From an uncultured Pelagimonas sp. (GTDB taxonomy: Bacteria; Pseudomonadota; Alphaproteobacteria; Rhodobacterales; Rhodobacteraceae), in contig CANMPP010000005.1 in assembly GCA_947499735.1 (NCBI GenBank), positions 151,389 to 215,388 on the forward strand: DNA of 64,000 bases, read 5' to 3'. The notes below the pieces were generated by a model that was given only the letters and a program-made list of their open reading frames with translations, did no database searches and had not been told where the DNA came from. The position numbers were made by a program, and so were the translations under genes. The first letter of the stretch is position 1. Each line of letters starts with the position of its first letter. Shown piece by piece: positions 54,295 to 62,943 of the stretch.

Positions 54295-55107
54295 ATGATG
54301 GGATCCCTCGTCCGCGCATGTCTGGTTGCAATACTGGTTGCGATCCCATCTTTGTTGTTGCCGCATGTCAGTCAGAACAACGCGCAAATGGTGACATTGA
54401 TTTGCTTGTTCGCGGCGTCCCTGACCTATGTCGAATATCGTGCAACCTATCCGAGTTTCCTTGAATTTCGTGATGCAGCCCCGTTCAACCGGCTGCGCTA
54501 CGTGGGATTGCTGATCGGGTTGCTGGTCGTCTGTATTGTGATCAAAGAGATAAAACAGGGCCAAGGGTTTGTTTTTGGTGGCGCAGGTTTGTTTGTTGCC
54601 TCTGCCATGGACTTTCCATTTTCGCCGGTCACCCATATGCAAAATGCTGTTCAAGTAATTGCGCCTTGGATCTCGCCCGTTCTTCTAACAGCGCTTTGTG
54701 GAGCGGCGTTTGTGACGATGATCCTGCTAGTGGTCACGCTTCCCATGTTGGCGGTCATGAACAATTGGCCAAATGTTGAAGGTGGTTTCAATGTCTGGAC
54801 GAATTTACCGCTGTTTGATCCCACAGCTGGTGGCGATGTTCTGAAACGTTTGCGTCGTGATGGGTATTTTAACCTTGTGTTAGGCATTCTGATGCCATTC
54901 CTCGTTCCGGGCGCGATTAAGCTATTGTCGTTTGACTTTGTTGGCCTGGAACTCAGCCACTTTCACACATTGGTCTGGATATTTGCTGCATGGGTGTTTT
55001 TGCCATTATCGCTAATTATGCGCGGATTGGGCGTGTTGCGTGTGGCATTCTTAGTCCAAGAGCAGCGCCGCCGCACCTATGCACAATCGGATTTGCAATT
55101 GGCCTGA
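54295..55107 (+). CDS. Multi-pass membrane protein of unknown function (between leuD and leuB)
   Basis: Integral membrane protein of 270 residues with about seven hydrophobic segments; no named family is recognised. It has a basic loop LKRLRRDGYFN and an RRRTYAQSDLQLA tail. It lies between the leuCD terminator and the EEP-fold gene that overlaps it, followed by leuB, so it is likely co-transcribed with leuB. A role in leucine synthesis is not implied. ATG at 54295 and ATG at 54298 are both possible starts. Confidence 0.7.
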   Translation: MMGSLVRACLVAILVAIPSLLLPHVSQNNAQMVTLICLFAASLTYVEYRATYPSFLEFRDAAPFNRLRYVGLLIGLLVVCIVIKEIKQGQGFVFGGAGLFVASAMDFPFSPVTHMQNAVQVIAPWISPVLLTALCGAAFVTMILLVVTLPMLAVMNNWPNVEGGFNVWTNLPLFDPTAGGDVLKRLRRDGYFNLVLGILMPFLVPGAIKLLSFDFVGLELSHFHTLVWIFAAWVFLPLSLIMRGLGVLRVAFLVQEQRRRTYAQSDLQLA

Positions 55108-56072
55108 TTATCCTGTCGCTGGGATGGGCGCAGCCAGTATTCTCGCAAGGAACGGTTCAAAGTACACTACGGATCGCGACATGGCATAGCCCCTTGTCAC
55201 GCAAAGGACCTGGTCTTTTGTTACGCGATATCACCAGTGGAAAAGACAAAGATATCGAGGCCGCTTTGGATGTTTTGGTCAGGTTGCGGGCCGATGTCAT
55301 TTTGCTGACCTCTTTTGATTACGATCTGGATGAACTGGCCCTGACTGCCTTGCGTGAGCGTTTGACGGATCATGGAATGGCCTATGACTATCAATTGACG
55401 TCCGCACCCAATAGCGGGGTTCCGACCGGCTTGGATCTGGATGGGGATGGGCGTCTTGGTGGACCGCGGGATGCGCAAGGCTATGGGCAGTTTATTGGAC
55501 AGGGTGGAATGGCCATCTTGTCTCGACATCACCTTGAACTTGAACGCGATCTTACCTCGGTTCTCTGGGCGGAACTGGACGGAACCCGTATGCTGCCAGA
55601 TGATCCGGGGCGATCGATACAAAGACTGTCTTCAACCGGTCATTGGATTGTTTCAGTTCATACAAAACGGGGCGATTTTCAGCTGCTGTGCTTTGCTGCG
55701 ACGCCTCCTGTCTTTGATGGGCCAGAGGATCGCAATGGCCGCCGCAACCATGATGAATTGGCGATATGGCGGCATGTGCTGGCCGGGCATTTTGGTGAAT
55801 TTCCCAATCAGCCGATCTTGATTGGCAACGCTAATCTGGACCCAAGCCGAGGCGATGGTATGCGGGACGCGATGGCGCATTTCCTGTCAGATCCATTTTG
55901 GCATGACCCTTTGCCAGATAGTGCAACTGCGCATTGGGACAGCACGGGACCGATGAGGGTGTCGTATGTTTTACCCTCGCGCGGGTTTCGGATTATGGAT
56001 GCAGGTGTCCTGGCGAAGGAAGATGTCGACCACGTTCACCTGCCAGTATGGGTCGATATTGGCTTAAAATAA
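54990..56072 (+). CDS. Exported endonuclease/exonuclease/phosphatase-fold protein
   Basis: Protein of up to 360 residues of the EEP (DNase I-like) superfamily. A hydrophobic export signal, IGLIILSLGWAQPVFSQG, precedes a domain with LRIATWHSP, LRADVILLTSFDYD, GQGGMAILSRH, ILIGNANLDPSRGD and a C-terminal DVDHVHLPVWVDI resembling the catalytic D-H pair. The ATG at 54990 lies 118 nt inside the previous gene and puts some 30 residues before the signal. A CTG at 55104, overlapping the previous stop as CTGA, would give a normal signal position but is a rare start. So the start is unresolved. Substrate is unknown. Confidence 0.72.
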   Translation: MGVFAIIANYARIGRVACGILSPRAAPPHLCTIGFAIGLIILSLGWAQPVFSQGTVQSTLRIATWHSPLSRKGPGLLLRDITSGKDKDIEAALDVLVRLRADVILLTSFDYDLDELALTALRERLTDHGMAYDYQLTSAPNSGVPTGLDLDGDGRLGGPRDAQGYGQFIGQGGMAILSRHHLELERDLTSVLWAELDGTRMLPDDPGRSIQRLSSTGHWIVSVHTKRGDFQLLCFAATPPVFDGPEDRNGRRNHDELAIWRHVLAGHFGEFPNQPILIGNANLDPSRGDGMRDAMAHFLSDPFWHDPLPDSATAHWDSTGPMRVSYVLPSRGFRIMDAGVLAKEDVDHVHLPVWVDIGLK

Positions 56073-56165
56073 CGGTTTTAGACCGTTTAAAGACACGTGG
56101 CTTTCTTGACCATATGCGCTCTAACCGTTACGCGGGTGCGGATCTGACAGAGAGGAATTTGCGCA

Positions 56166-57269
56166 ATGTCCAACCCATCGATTCTCATCCTGCCCGGCGA
56201 CGGAATTGGCCCTGAAGTCATGGCGGAAGTGCGCCGTATCATCGATTGGTTCGGTGCCAAGCGTGATTTGGCCTTTGACGTGTCCGAAGATCTGGTCGGC
56301 GGCGCGGCCTATGACGTTCATGGCACGCCGTTGCATGACGATACGATGAAGAAAGCATTTGAGGCAGATGCGGTTCTTTTGGGCGCTGTTGGCGGTCCGA
56401 AATATGACGTTCTAGATTTCTCTGTGAAACCCGAACGCGGCCTACTGCGCCTGCGCAAAGAGCTGGATTTGTTTTCCAACCTGCGCCCAGCACAGTGCTT
56501 TGACGCGCTGGCGGATTTCTCATCTCTTAAGCGTGACGTGGTTGCCGGTCTGGACATCATGATCGTGCGCGAATTGACGTCTGGCATCTATTTCGGCGAG
56601 CCTCGTGGCATCATCGAAGAAGGCAACGAACGTGTTGGCATCAACACGCAGCGCTACACGGAAAGCGAAATTGACCGTGTCGCACGGTCCGCTTTTGAAT
56701 TGGCGATGCGTCGGGGCAAAAAACTATGCTCGATGGAAAAAGCCAACGTTATGGAAAGCGGCATTTTGTGGCGCGAAGTCGTGACCAAAGTGGGCGAAGA
56801 ATACCCAGAGGTCGAGCTAAGCCACATGTATGCCGATGCAGGTGCAATGCAGCTGTGCCGCTGGCCCAAACAGTTCGACGTGATCGTTACGGATAACCTG
56901 TTTGGTGATCTGTTGTCTGACGCGGCTGCGATGCTGACAGGATCCTTGGGTATGCTACCATCCGCATCCCTTGGTGCGCCACGTGACAATGGCCGTCCTT
57001 ATGCACTGTACGAACCAGTACATGGTTCTGCTCCTGATATTGCGGGCCAAGGTAAGGCGAACCCAATCGCCTGTGTTCTCAGCTTTGCAATGGCACTGCG
57101 CTATAGCTTTGACCAAGGTGCAGAAGCGGATCGTTTGGAAGAAGCGGTAAATACAGTTCTGGCCAATGGTGCACGCACAGCGGACCTATTGGGTGAAGAA
57201 GGTGTTACACCGCTATCCACATCCGAAATGGGCACCAAGATCCTAGAAGCGTTGGACGCCAGCCTCTGA
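56166..57269 (+). CDS. leuB: 3-Isopropylmalate dehydrogenase
   Basis: LeuB, 367 residues, oxidatively decarboxylates 3-isopropylmalate with NAD+ to 2-ketoisocaproate. The N-terminal [12 protein letters not shown], the substrate arginines in [32 protein letters not shown] and the C-terminal [16 protein letters not shown] are diagnostic. AGAGGAA stands 8 nt before the ATG. It completes the leucine-specific branch begun by leuCD, separated from them by two other genes; a terminator follows. Confidence 0.97.
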   Translation: MSNPSILILPGDGIGPEVMAEVRRIIDWFGAKRDLAFDVSEDLVGGAAYDVHGTPLHDDTMKKAFEADAVLLGAVGGPKYDVLDFSVKPERGLLRLRKELDLFSNLRPAQCFDALADFSSLKRDVVAGLDIMIVRELTSGIYFGEPRGIIEEGNERVGINTQRYTESEIDRVARSAFELAMRRGKKLCSMEKANVMESGILWREVVTKVGEEYPEVELSHMYADAGAMQLCRWPKQFDVIVTDNLFGDLLSDAAAMLTGSLGMLPSASLGAPRDNGRPYALYEPVHGSAPDIAGQGKANPIACVLSFAMALRYSFDQGAEADRLEEAVNTVLANGARTADLLGEEGVTPLSTSEMGTKILEALDASL

Positions 57270-57298
57270 TCGGGGCGACGTAACGCATAGAACATAAG

Positions 57299-57334
57299 AA
57301 AAGCCGCGGCACATAGATCTGTCGCGGCTTTTTT
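57299..57334 (+). terminator. Terminator of leuB
   Basis: Stem AAAAGCCGCGGCA / TGTCGCGGCTTTT with one mismatch, loop near TAGATC, and a T-run (TTTTTT). It is 30 nt after the leuB stop. Confidence 0.88.
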
Positions 57335-57418
57335 GTGAAAGCGCTAGCGCTTTGTTGTTGTTTGGTTATGGTTTCGTGGTAACGCAAACCGATCCCAACA
57401 CCGCAGCGGAGGCGCCGC

Positions 57419-58426
57419 ATGTCAGCCCAACAATCCAGCGTAAAAGCCGCTCTTCTGAGTTTGACAGGATTTGCCGTATTTGCAGTCCATGACCTGATCA
57501 TCAAATTTTTGGGCGAAGGGTATTCCCCGTTTCAGATCGTGTTCTTCAGCGCGTTGTTTAGCTTTCCAATGATTTCGCTGTTCCTGATGCAAAATGCACA
57601 GCCTGGGACGCTGCGACCCAAACACCCTGCTTTGGTCATCATACGGGCCTGTTCTGGTTCGATTGCGGCACTTGGGGCCTTTTACGCCTTTGCGCATCTG
57701 CCTTTGGCAGAGGTCTATCCGCTGCTCTTTGCCACACCAATGTTGATCACGCTGCTTGCCATCCCGGTGCTGGGCGAAACGGTGCGTTTGCGTCGAGGGC
57801 TGGCGATTGCGGTTGGCATGATGGGGGTCTTGGTTGTGCTGCGCCCCGGTGGTTCGGCGTTGCAATTGGGACATTTCGCAGCACTTATTTCCGCATGCGG
57901 TGGTGCTGTGAATTCGGTGATCGCGCGCAAAATTGGCGGGGATGAACGCACTGTTGTGATGGTTCTATATCCAATGATGGTCAACTTTGTTCTGATGGGG
58001 GCTGCGATGCCCTTTGTCTATGTGCCGATGCCCTTTGGCCATCTAGCATCACTTATGGTCATTTCTGCCTTGGGTATGGCGGCGATGGTGTTCTTGATTA
58101 TGGCGTATCAGCGTGGCGAAGCGATGATCGTTGCGCCGATGCAGTATTCCCAGATCCTTTGGGCTGTTGTGTTCGGTGCTATCTTTTTCGACGAACTTCC
58201 CGACGCGTTTACCCTATTGGGATCGGGTATTATTGTTTTATCCGGGCTCTATATTCTGCGCCGTGAAAGCGATGAAACCGTGTCTGAAAACCAACCCGTG
58301 TCCCGGACGCGAACACGTGCAGGCGCGCCTGCTGGTTTGAAGGTCAGCTTTTTGATGAAGCATCTGCATCTTAGCAGAAAAGAAAGCCACAAAAGCGCTG
58401 CGCCTAAAAAGGATCTGTCTGCCTGA
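57419..58426 (+). CDS. EamA/DMT-family transporter
   Basis: Inner-membrane transporter of 335 residues with about ten hydrophobic segments in the EamA two-repeat pattern; LGETVRLRRGLAIAVGMMGVLVVLRPG near residue 120 is the family signature (cited in part). After the last segment a basic hydrophilic tail of about 50 residues, rich in Arg, Ser and Lys, extends into the cytoplasm, longer than in most members. Substrate unknown. GGAGGCGCCGC precedes the ATG. Confidence 0.86.
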   Translation: MSAQQSSVKAALLSLTGFAVFAVHDLIIKFLGEGYSPFQIVFFSALFSFPMISLFLMQNAQPGTLRPKHPALVIIRACSGSIAALGAFYAFAHLPLAEVYPLLFATPMLITLLAIPVLGETVRLRRGLAIAVGMMGVLVVLRPGGSALQLGHFAALISACGGAVNSVIARKIGGDERTVVMVLYPMMVNFVLMGAAMPFVYVPMPFGHLASLMVISALGMAAMVFLIMAYQRGEAMIVAPMQYSQILWAVVFGAIFFDELPDAFTLLGSGIIVLSGLYILRRESDETVSENQPVSRTRTRAGAPAGLKVSFLMKHLHLSRKESHKSAAPKKDLSA

Positions 58427-58456
58427 TGGATTTATCTGACTGGGCTGGTCAGTTTC

Positions 58457-58726
58457 CTATCTAAAAGCTGCGCGCAGCCGGGTCCAAAGACCTGTTATGT
58501 TTGGCTTTTTTTCAGGAAATGCGGTGAACCGGCCATCCCAGAATTCTTCAGATGGCCGGACCCAGATCTGGCCGCTTTCGTCATCATATATAACGACCGG
58601 CACACGATCACTTTCATTCACACCCTGACCCAAGACGCGATAGAGGCCGCCCTTCTTATGGCGATGCGTGGCTTGCCATATAACGCCGCTGGCTTGCCAC
58701 AGCCCCATTGTTTTTGGATCAGTCAT
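58457..58726 (-). CDS. DUF1653 protein
   Basis: Protein of 89 residues with the DUF1653 pattern: ATHRHKKGGLYRVLGQG, VVIYDDESGQIWVRPSEEF. This small domain is widely found and of unknown function. It lies 19 nt downstream of the class II ribonucleotide reductase gene on the same strand, so is probably co-transcribed. The ribosome site is weak. Confidence 0.83.
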   Translation of the reverse strand: MTDPKTMGLWQASGVIWQATHRHKKGGLYRVLGQGVNESDRVPVVIYDDESGQIWVRPSEEFWDGRFTAFPEKKPNITGLWTRLRAAFR

Positions 58727-58745
58727 GTGATGTGGTCTCTTTGCG

Positions 58746-60473
58746 CTAGGTTGCCGTCAGGATGGATCCAGTGGTCGCATTCGGTCGGAAGGTTGTGCAC
58801 CCTTTGCAGCCCGCGTCAAATGCAAACCGGTAGATATCTTTGAAGGCTTCGAAAGACATATCTACCGGGCAGTTTACCGTCTTTGATATCCCACCATCGA
58901 CCCATTTTTGCGCGGCCGCCTGCATGGCAACATGCGCGCGCGGATCCAGATCCATCGCGGTGATGCAGGCCTCTGGCAATGATGCGTCCTGACCGAATTC
59001 TTGATAGTACTGCGATACAGCATAGTCATCGACGCGTTCGGTGCGTTTCGTACCATCCGCGTTTGTGATCAAACGGGTATAAGATGTGGCGAAAACAGGC
59101 TCGATGCCAGATGAAACATTGCCTGCGAGCATGGAGATGGTTCCCGTCGGTGCAATCGAGGTCAGGGCAGCGTTACGTAACCCATGTGCTGCAATCTTGG
59201 CACGCACGTCTGGTTCCAATTGCAGGATGGCCGGCTGTGTCAGGTGCTGCGCAGCATCAAAGGCTGGAAAACTGCCTCGCTCTGCGGCCAGATCAGCCGA
59301 TGCAGCGTAGGCTGCGTTTTGAACAACGCGCATCCAGTTCTCAACCATCGCTATGGCGTCGTTGGACCCATAGGTCACACCCAGCATGATCAATGTATCC
59401 GCAACCGCGGTCACGCCCAGTCCAACCCGACGTTTGGCCATCGCTTCGTTCTTTTGGGCCTCATTGGCAAAGCGAGAGACATCCAGAGTGTTGTCCAGCA
59501 TTCGTACTGCTGTGGCTGTGATGTCCTGCAGCGCATCGAAATCTAGACGTGCGGCGGGCGAAAACGGATCAATCACCAGTTTCGATAGGTTGATCGACGC
59601 CAAAGGGCAGGTTCCGTTGGGCGGCAGAGGTTGTTCGGCGCAGGAATTGGTTGACGTGATCGTTTCGCAATAATTCATCGGGTTCTTTTGATTGATCCGA
59701 TCAATGAAAAGTACACCGGGTTCAGCCGCCTCATATGTGCGCTGCATGATCTTATGCCAGATGTCGCGCGCGGGCAGGCTACGTACGATTTCGCCTTCCC
59801 AAGTGAGGTGCCACATATCGTCCGCATCAACGGCTTTCATCAGGGCATCGCTGACCATGACGGACATGTTGAAATTGCGCAGTTTGCCAGGTTGAGATTT
59901 GGCCGTGATGAAATCTTCGATATCGGGATGATCATCGCGCAACGTGGCCATCATCGCGCCACGCCCCATGCCTTGCACAACCATGTTGCAGACGGCGTCA
60001 AAAATTTCCATCGCGGCAATCGGACCAGCGGCGGGGCAATCCAAGCCAGACACATAGCTGCCTTTGGGGCGGATCGTGGAAAAATCATAGCCCAGTCCGC
60101 CGCCCATCTTCATGGTCAATGCGGCCTGTTTGGCCGTATCCATGATGCTTTCGACGGAATCCTCGATCGTTTGCATCACGAATGTATTTGATAAGGTTAT
60201 GTCACGCTTTGTGCCGCATCCGGCCAAGATACGACCGGCTGGCAAAAGTTTGAAACCTTCCATCGCATTTAGAAAACGCTCGGTGGTATCGGCGCGCAGC
60301 TCTGGCGCTTCACAGGATGCAAGGCCATGGGCCACACGAATCCATGTGTCTGATATGTTTAGATCTATTTCCTGTTCTCTGACGCGATACTGGTATTTCT
60401 GGGCCCAGATGGACCGGCTAATCGGTACTTCAAATTCCGCGTTTGCTGAGAACCCATCGATTTGCTGCAGCAT
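58746..60473 (-). CDS. nrdJ: Adenosylcobalamin-dependent (class II) ribonucleotide reductase
   Basis: Ribonucleotide reductase of 575 residues, a compact class II form. Visible landmarks: LSNTFVMQTIEDSVESIMDT (cited in part), KMGGGLGYDFSTIRPKGS, the catalytic region NSCAEQPLPPNGTCPLASIN, SIAPTGTISMLAGNVSSGIEP and a C-terminal GCKGCTTFRPN close to the end, likely the redox-active tail. Class II enzymes use cobalamin, not oxygen, so the cell can make DNA precursors with or without air. No cobalamin riboswitch is seen upstream. GGAG stands 8 nt before the ATG. Longer class II enzymes reach over 700 residues, so this is a short variant, though it looks complete. Confidence 0.87.
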   Translation of the reverse strand: MLQQIDGFSANAEFEVPISRSIWAQKYQYRVREQEIDLNISDTWIRVAHGLASCEAPELRADTTERFLNAMEGFKLLPAGRILAGCGTKRDITLSNTFVMQTIEDSVESIMDTAKQAALTMKMGGGLGYDFSTIRPKGSYVSGLDCPAAGPIAAMEIFDAVCNMVVQGMGRGAMMATLRDDHPDIEDFITAKSQPGKLRNFNMSVMVSDALMKAVDADDMWHLTWEGEIVRSLPARDIWHKIMQRTYEAAEPGVLFIDRINQKNPMNYCETITSTNSCAEQPLPPNGTCPLASINLSKLVIDPFSPAARLDFDALQDITATAVRMLDNTLDVSRFANEAQKNEAMAKRRVGLGVTAVADTLIMLGVTYGSNDAIAMVENWMRVVQNAAYAASADLAAERGSFPAFDAAQHLTQPAILQLEPDVRAKIAAHGLRNAALTSIAPTGTISMLAGNVSSGIEPVFATSYTRLITNADGTKRTERVDDYAVSQYYQEFGQDASLPEACITAMDLDPRAHVAMQAAAQKWVDGGISKTVNCPVDMSFEAFKDIYRFAFDAGCKGCTTFRPNATTGSILTAT

Positions 60474-60750
60474 ACGTTTGTCTCCAATTTCCCAAGTTCG
60501 AATTTATATCGAATTTTAGAAGCACTTTATGCATTGGCAGAAAGATTGCAGGTCTTAACGGGTTGAATGGTTAACGTAGGGGCATGTTTCGGGGTGAAAT
60601 TATCAATTTTAACTGAATTAACTATAATATCGCTTAAATTTTGGGGCGATGGCCTATGAGGAGGCAAGATCGCCAAAACCTTGGCGTTAGGTTGGACGCC
60701 AAAATGGCCTTTGTTCCGCAGGTGATTCGAAGAATCATGGCACTGGTGAC
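60474..60750. other. Upstream region of the class II RNR gene
   Basis: Non-coding region upstream of nrdJ, up to the YHYH gene terminator. It has an inverted repeat TTCGA-N7-TCGAA at 60497-60513, 24 nt before the nrdJ start, and a stem TTGGCGT / ACGCCAA at 60682-60703. A plus-strand frame at 60641-60898 overlaps the next gene and is not convincing. A cobalamin riboswitch or an obvious NrdR box was not found. Confidence 0.45.
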
Positions 60751-60780
60751 AAAAAAACCGGCCCTGTTTAGGGGCCGGCT
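60751..60780 (-). terminator. Terminator of the first YHYH gene
   Basis: On the minus strand GCCGGCCCC / GGGCCGG with a 7-nt loop followed by TTTTTTT, an excellent intrinsic terminator, 23 nt after the stop at 60803. Confidence 0.9.
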
Positions 60781-60802
60781 GAAAACAGATCTGGTATGTC
60801 GT

Positions 60803-61825
60803 TTAATCCCGGGGCGGCGGACCTCGACGCTGCGCAGTCTGGGATGCATCGCAGGTCTGATTGGGATCGTTCAGCAAGCACCCAACCTGCGCGGATAGGC
60901 AACCAAGGATCTGGTTCGATCCAGCTTCCCCAACGTGATAATGATATCCAATACCATCGGTTTCTTTCCCATAGCATTGATCCAATCCCGTTGGTTCACT
61001 GCCATCCGCCATCAAGTGGCCAAAAATCGGATAGCCGTCCATGGCGATCCCGATCTGAGGGCCTAGCCCCGCAGCCGTAATCGCATCAGAGGTTCCAACA
61101 GTGACTTCGCTGTTGTCGTCCAGGCAGTCCGTCACGGCGTGATAGTGATATCCAACATGTGGATTCACATGGCCGCCACAATCGTCAAATGCCGCAATCG
61201 TATATGCGCCTAAAATGGCGTCCACTGGCGCAGGTCCATCCATACGCACACCATTATAGGCCAGACCCGATCCGGTTTGATTGATGGGCATTTCACGTGG
61301 GGATGGCTGGGGATCTAACGGAATCACATAAGTGTTGCTGGCGTCTTCGGCCATGTATTCTGGCAAACATTGAACACAATAGTTTTGATACTCGGGATCG
61401 ACATCGGGTCGCGCAGCGGCTTCGCAGGCCTCAAGCGTGCCTGTGTAACGCACTTCACCTGTGTCTTCGTCATACAATTGCCAGTTCGTGTCTCCGTAAA
61501 TTTTGGACAGTGATTTGATGAATTCACCATCCACATCTACGGTTTTGCCATCCACAAACCAGATCCCGCCCTTATCTGCACCGTCATTGATGAATGTGGG
61601 GCACCATGGGCCGGGTGTATAAGCGGACGGGCTGGTGGCGACCGTGATTTTGAAGCACGTCGTTTCAGCCCCACCAGACAATGTGCATTCAACCAGTTCT
61701 GGACCAGAGATCACATCGGCCTCGGCAAAAAAGGCTTTGATCATGTCCAATCGGGTGTGCTCTTGCGCCATCAGCGGTGTGCCGAGCGCGGCGAAAACGA
61801 TGCTGCCCGCTATAAAGTGTCTCAT
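60803..61825 (-). CDS. Secreted YHYH-domain protein (A)
   Basis: Exported protein of 340 residues. A signal peptide is cleaved near residue 20 (LMAQ). The domain (PF14240) is recognised by YHYH in VGYHYHAV and GYHYHVGE, with DDCGGHVNPH and GIAMDGYPIFG between. About ten Cys residues suggest disulfides, and the histidine pattern suggests metal binding, which is inference. The C-terminus is a short arginine/proline tail (RRGPPPRD). AAAGGAG precedes the ATG. A related gene lies 29 nt upstream in the same direction, so they form an operon that ends at a strong terminator. Confidence 0.82.
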   Translation of the reverse strand: MRHFIAGSIVFAALGTPLMAQEHTRLDMIKAFFAEADVISGPELVECTLSGGAETTCFKITVATSPSAYTPGPWCPTFINDGADKGGIWFVDGKTVDVDGEFIKSLSKIYGDTNWQLYDEDTGEVRYTGTLEACEAAARPDVDPEYQNYCVQCLPEYMAEDASNTYVIPLDPQPSPREMPINQTGSGLAYNGVRMDGPAPVDAILGAYTIAAFDDCGGHVNPHVGYHYHAVTDCLDDNSEVTVGTSDAITAAGLGPQIGIAMDGYPIFGHLMADGSEPTGLDQCYGKETDGIGYHYHVGEAGSNQILGCLSAQVGCLLNDPNQTCDASQTAQRRGPPPRD

Positions 61826-61854
61826 CCGTAAACTCCTTTGTGAGCTTTGGTTTC

Positions 61855-62844
61855 CTAGTCTTGGGGCTCTGGGCGGGGTGGTCGTCCACCGCCGGGCCCA
61901 CGTTCCGCGCCTATTCCGAAATCAGCAGTGGTCGAAAAATTGCCTCTGGCTTGCACGCCAAAAAGACAGGGCGGCAAATTGGGGAATTCAGACGCAGCGT
62001 GGTAGTGATATTCGTCATCGTTTGAATCTGCCGTTGGCCCGTAATGCCCGTTGCATTCGTCCAGATCACTCGGGATGCTGCCATCCAATTCGCTTGTTCC
62101 GTAAATGGCAAATCCGTCGAAAGCATAGCCAAACAATGCGGAAGATTCCTGTGTTTGATTGCAAATCGCATCGATGTCGGCTGCGTCAAATGCGCTATGA
62201 ATATCTGATGTGACGGCATGCCAATGATACCAGCCGCCCGGATCGATATGGCCACCACACAGATCAAGCGCTGGCAAATGCCCGCGATCCTGAACAGAAG
62301 GTGCATCAGCAAAAATCGGTGCGCCATCCAAGGCGACGCCAACTTTTGCGACGGTGCCTAAATCTGCTGGCTCAGCCGCCATAACTGGATGAACAGGAAT
62401 GCGCATGGTGATCGTGACGTCTTCATCCGCCGCGAGGTTCATGCAAGCGTGATCTACCTCTGGAGGAGTGCTACCATCGTCAATCTGATAAATCGCCCCA
62501 TCATCATCAAAAAAGCGGTAACCCAGTTCGTCCAAAAACGTCCAAAACTCTCGGTTCAGGCGATACAGACCGGTGTCTTCGCCATCCCAATACCAGATGC
62601 CGCCTTCGTCTTCTAATGTTGCGGGGCAAAACGGACCGGGATCAACGCTGTCTGGCAGATATCCGACTGTAAATTCGTAACAGGTTGCTTCATTACCTGT
62701 TTCAAGCGTGCAGTCTACGATTTCAATTTTGTCGTGGAAGGCATCTGGAAACTGTTCCATCTGATCATGCGCGGCGGCAGGGATGGACAAAAGGCTGGCA
62801 CCAAAAGCAGCCAGAAAAATTGAGGATAGAAATTGTGATGACAC
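61855..62844 (-). CDS. Secreted YHYH-domain protein (B)
   Basis: Exported protein of 329 residues, a diverged paralogue of the next gene. A signal peptide is cleaved near residue 25 (AAAH). The domain has YHWH in GGWYHWHAV and YHYH in DDEYHYHAA, with LCGGHIDPG and GYAFDGFAIYG between. Many Asp/Glu and Cys residues are present, and the C-terminus is proline/arginine-rich (GGGRPPRPEPQD), as in its partner. The start is a GTG at 62844 with GTGAG upstream. It leads the two-gene operon. Function unknown. Confidence 0.8.
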   Translation of the reverse strand: MSSQFLSSIFLAAFGASLLSIPAAAHDQMEQFPDAFHDKIEIVDCTLETGNEATCYEFTVGYLPDSVDPGPFCPATLEDEGGIWYWDGEDTGLYRLNREFWTFLDELGYRFFDDDGAIYQIDDGSTPPEVDHACMNLAADEDVTITMRIPVHPVMAAEPADLGTVAKVGVALDGAPIFADAPSVQDRGHLPALDLCGGHIDPGGWYHWHAVTSDIHSAFDAADIDAICNQTQESSALFGYAFDGFAIYGTSELDGSIPSDLDECNGHYGPTADSNDDEYHYHAASEFPNLPPCLFGVQARGNFSTTADFGIGAERGPGGGRPPRPEPQD

Positions 62845-62943
62845 AAAGAACTCACTTTTTCCGACGGCTTATGTGAACAGGTATCCCCCATGATACGCGT
62901 GTTGCTTAATATTCCGTCGAAAAAAGTGATCTTTGCGCGAAAC

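Noticed and set aside
60474..60750. Possible cobalamin riboswitch upstream of the class II RNR gene
   Set aside because: No B12-box-like sequence could be found on the minus strand of the leader.
60641..60898. 85-codon plus-strand frame upstream of and overlapping the YHYH gene
   Set aside because: It runs through a strong terminator and into the antisense of a better gene; composition is Arg-rich and unconvincing.
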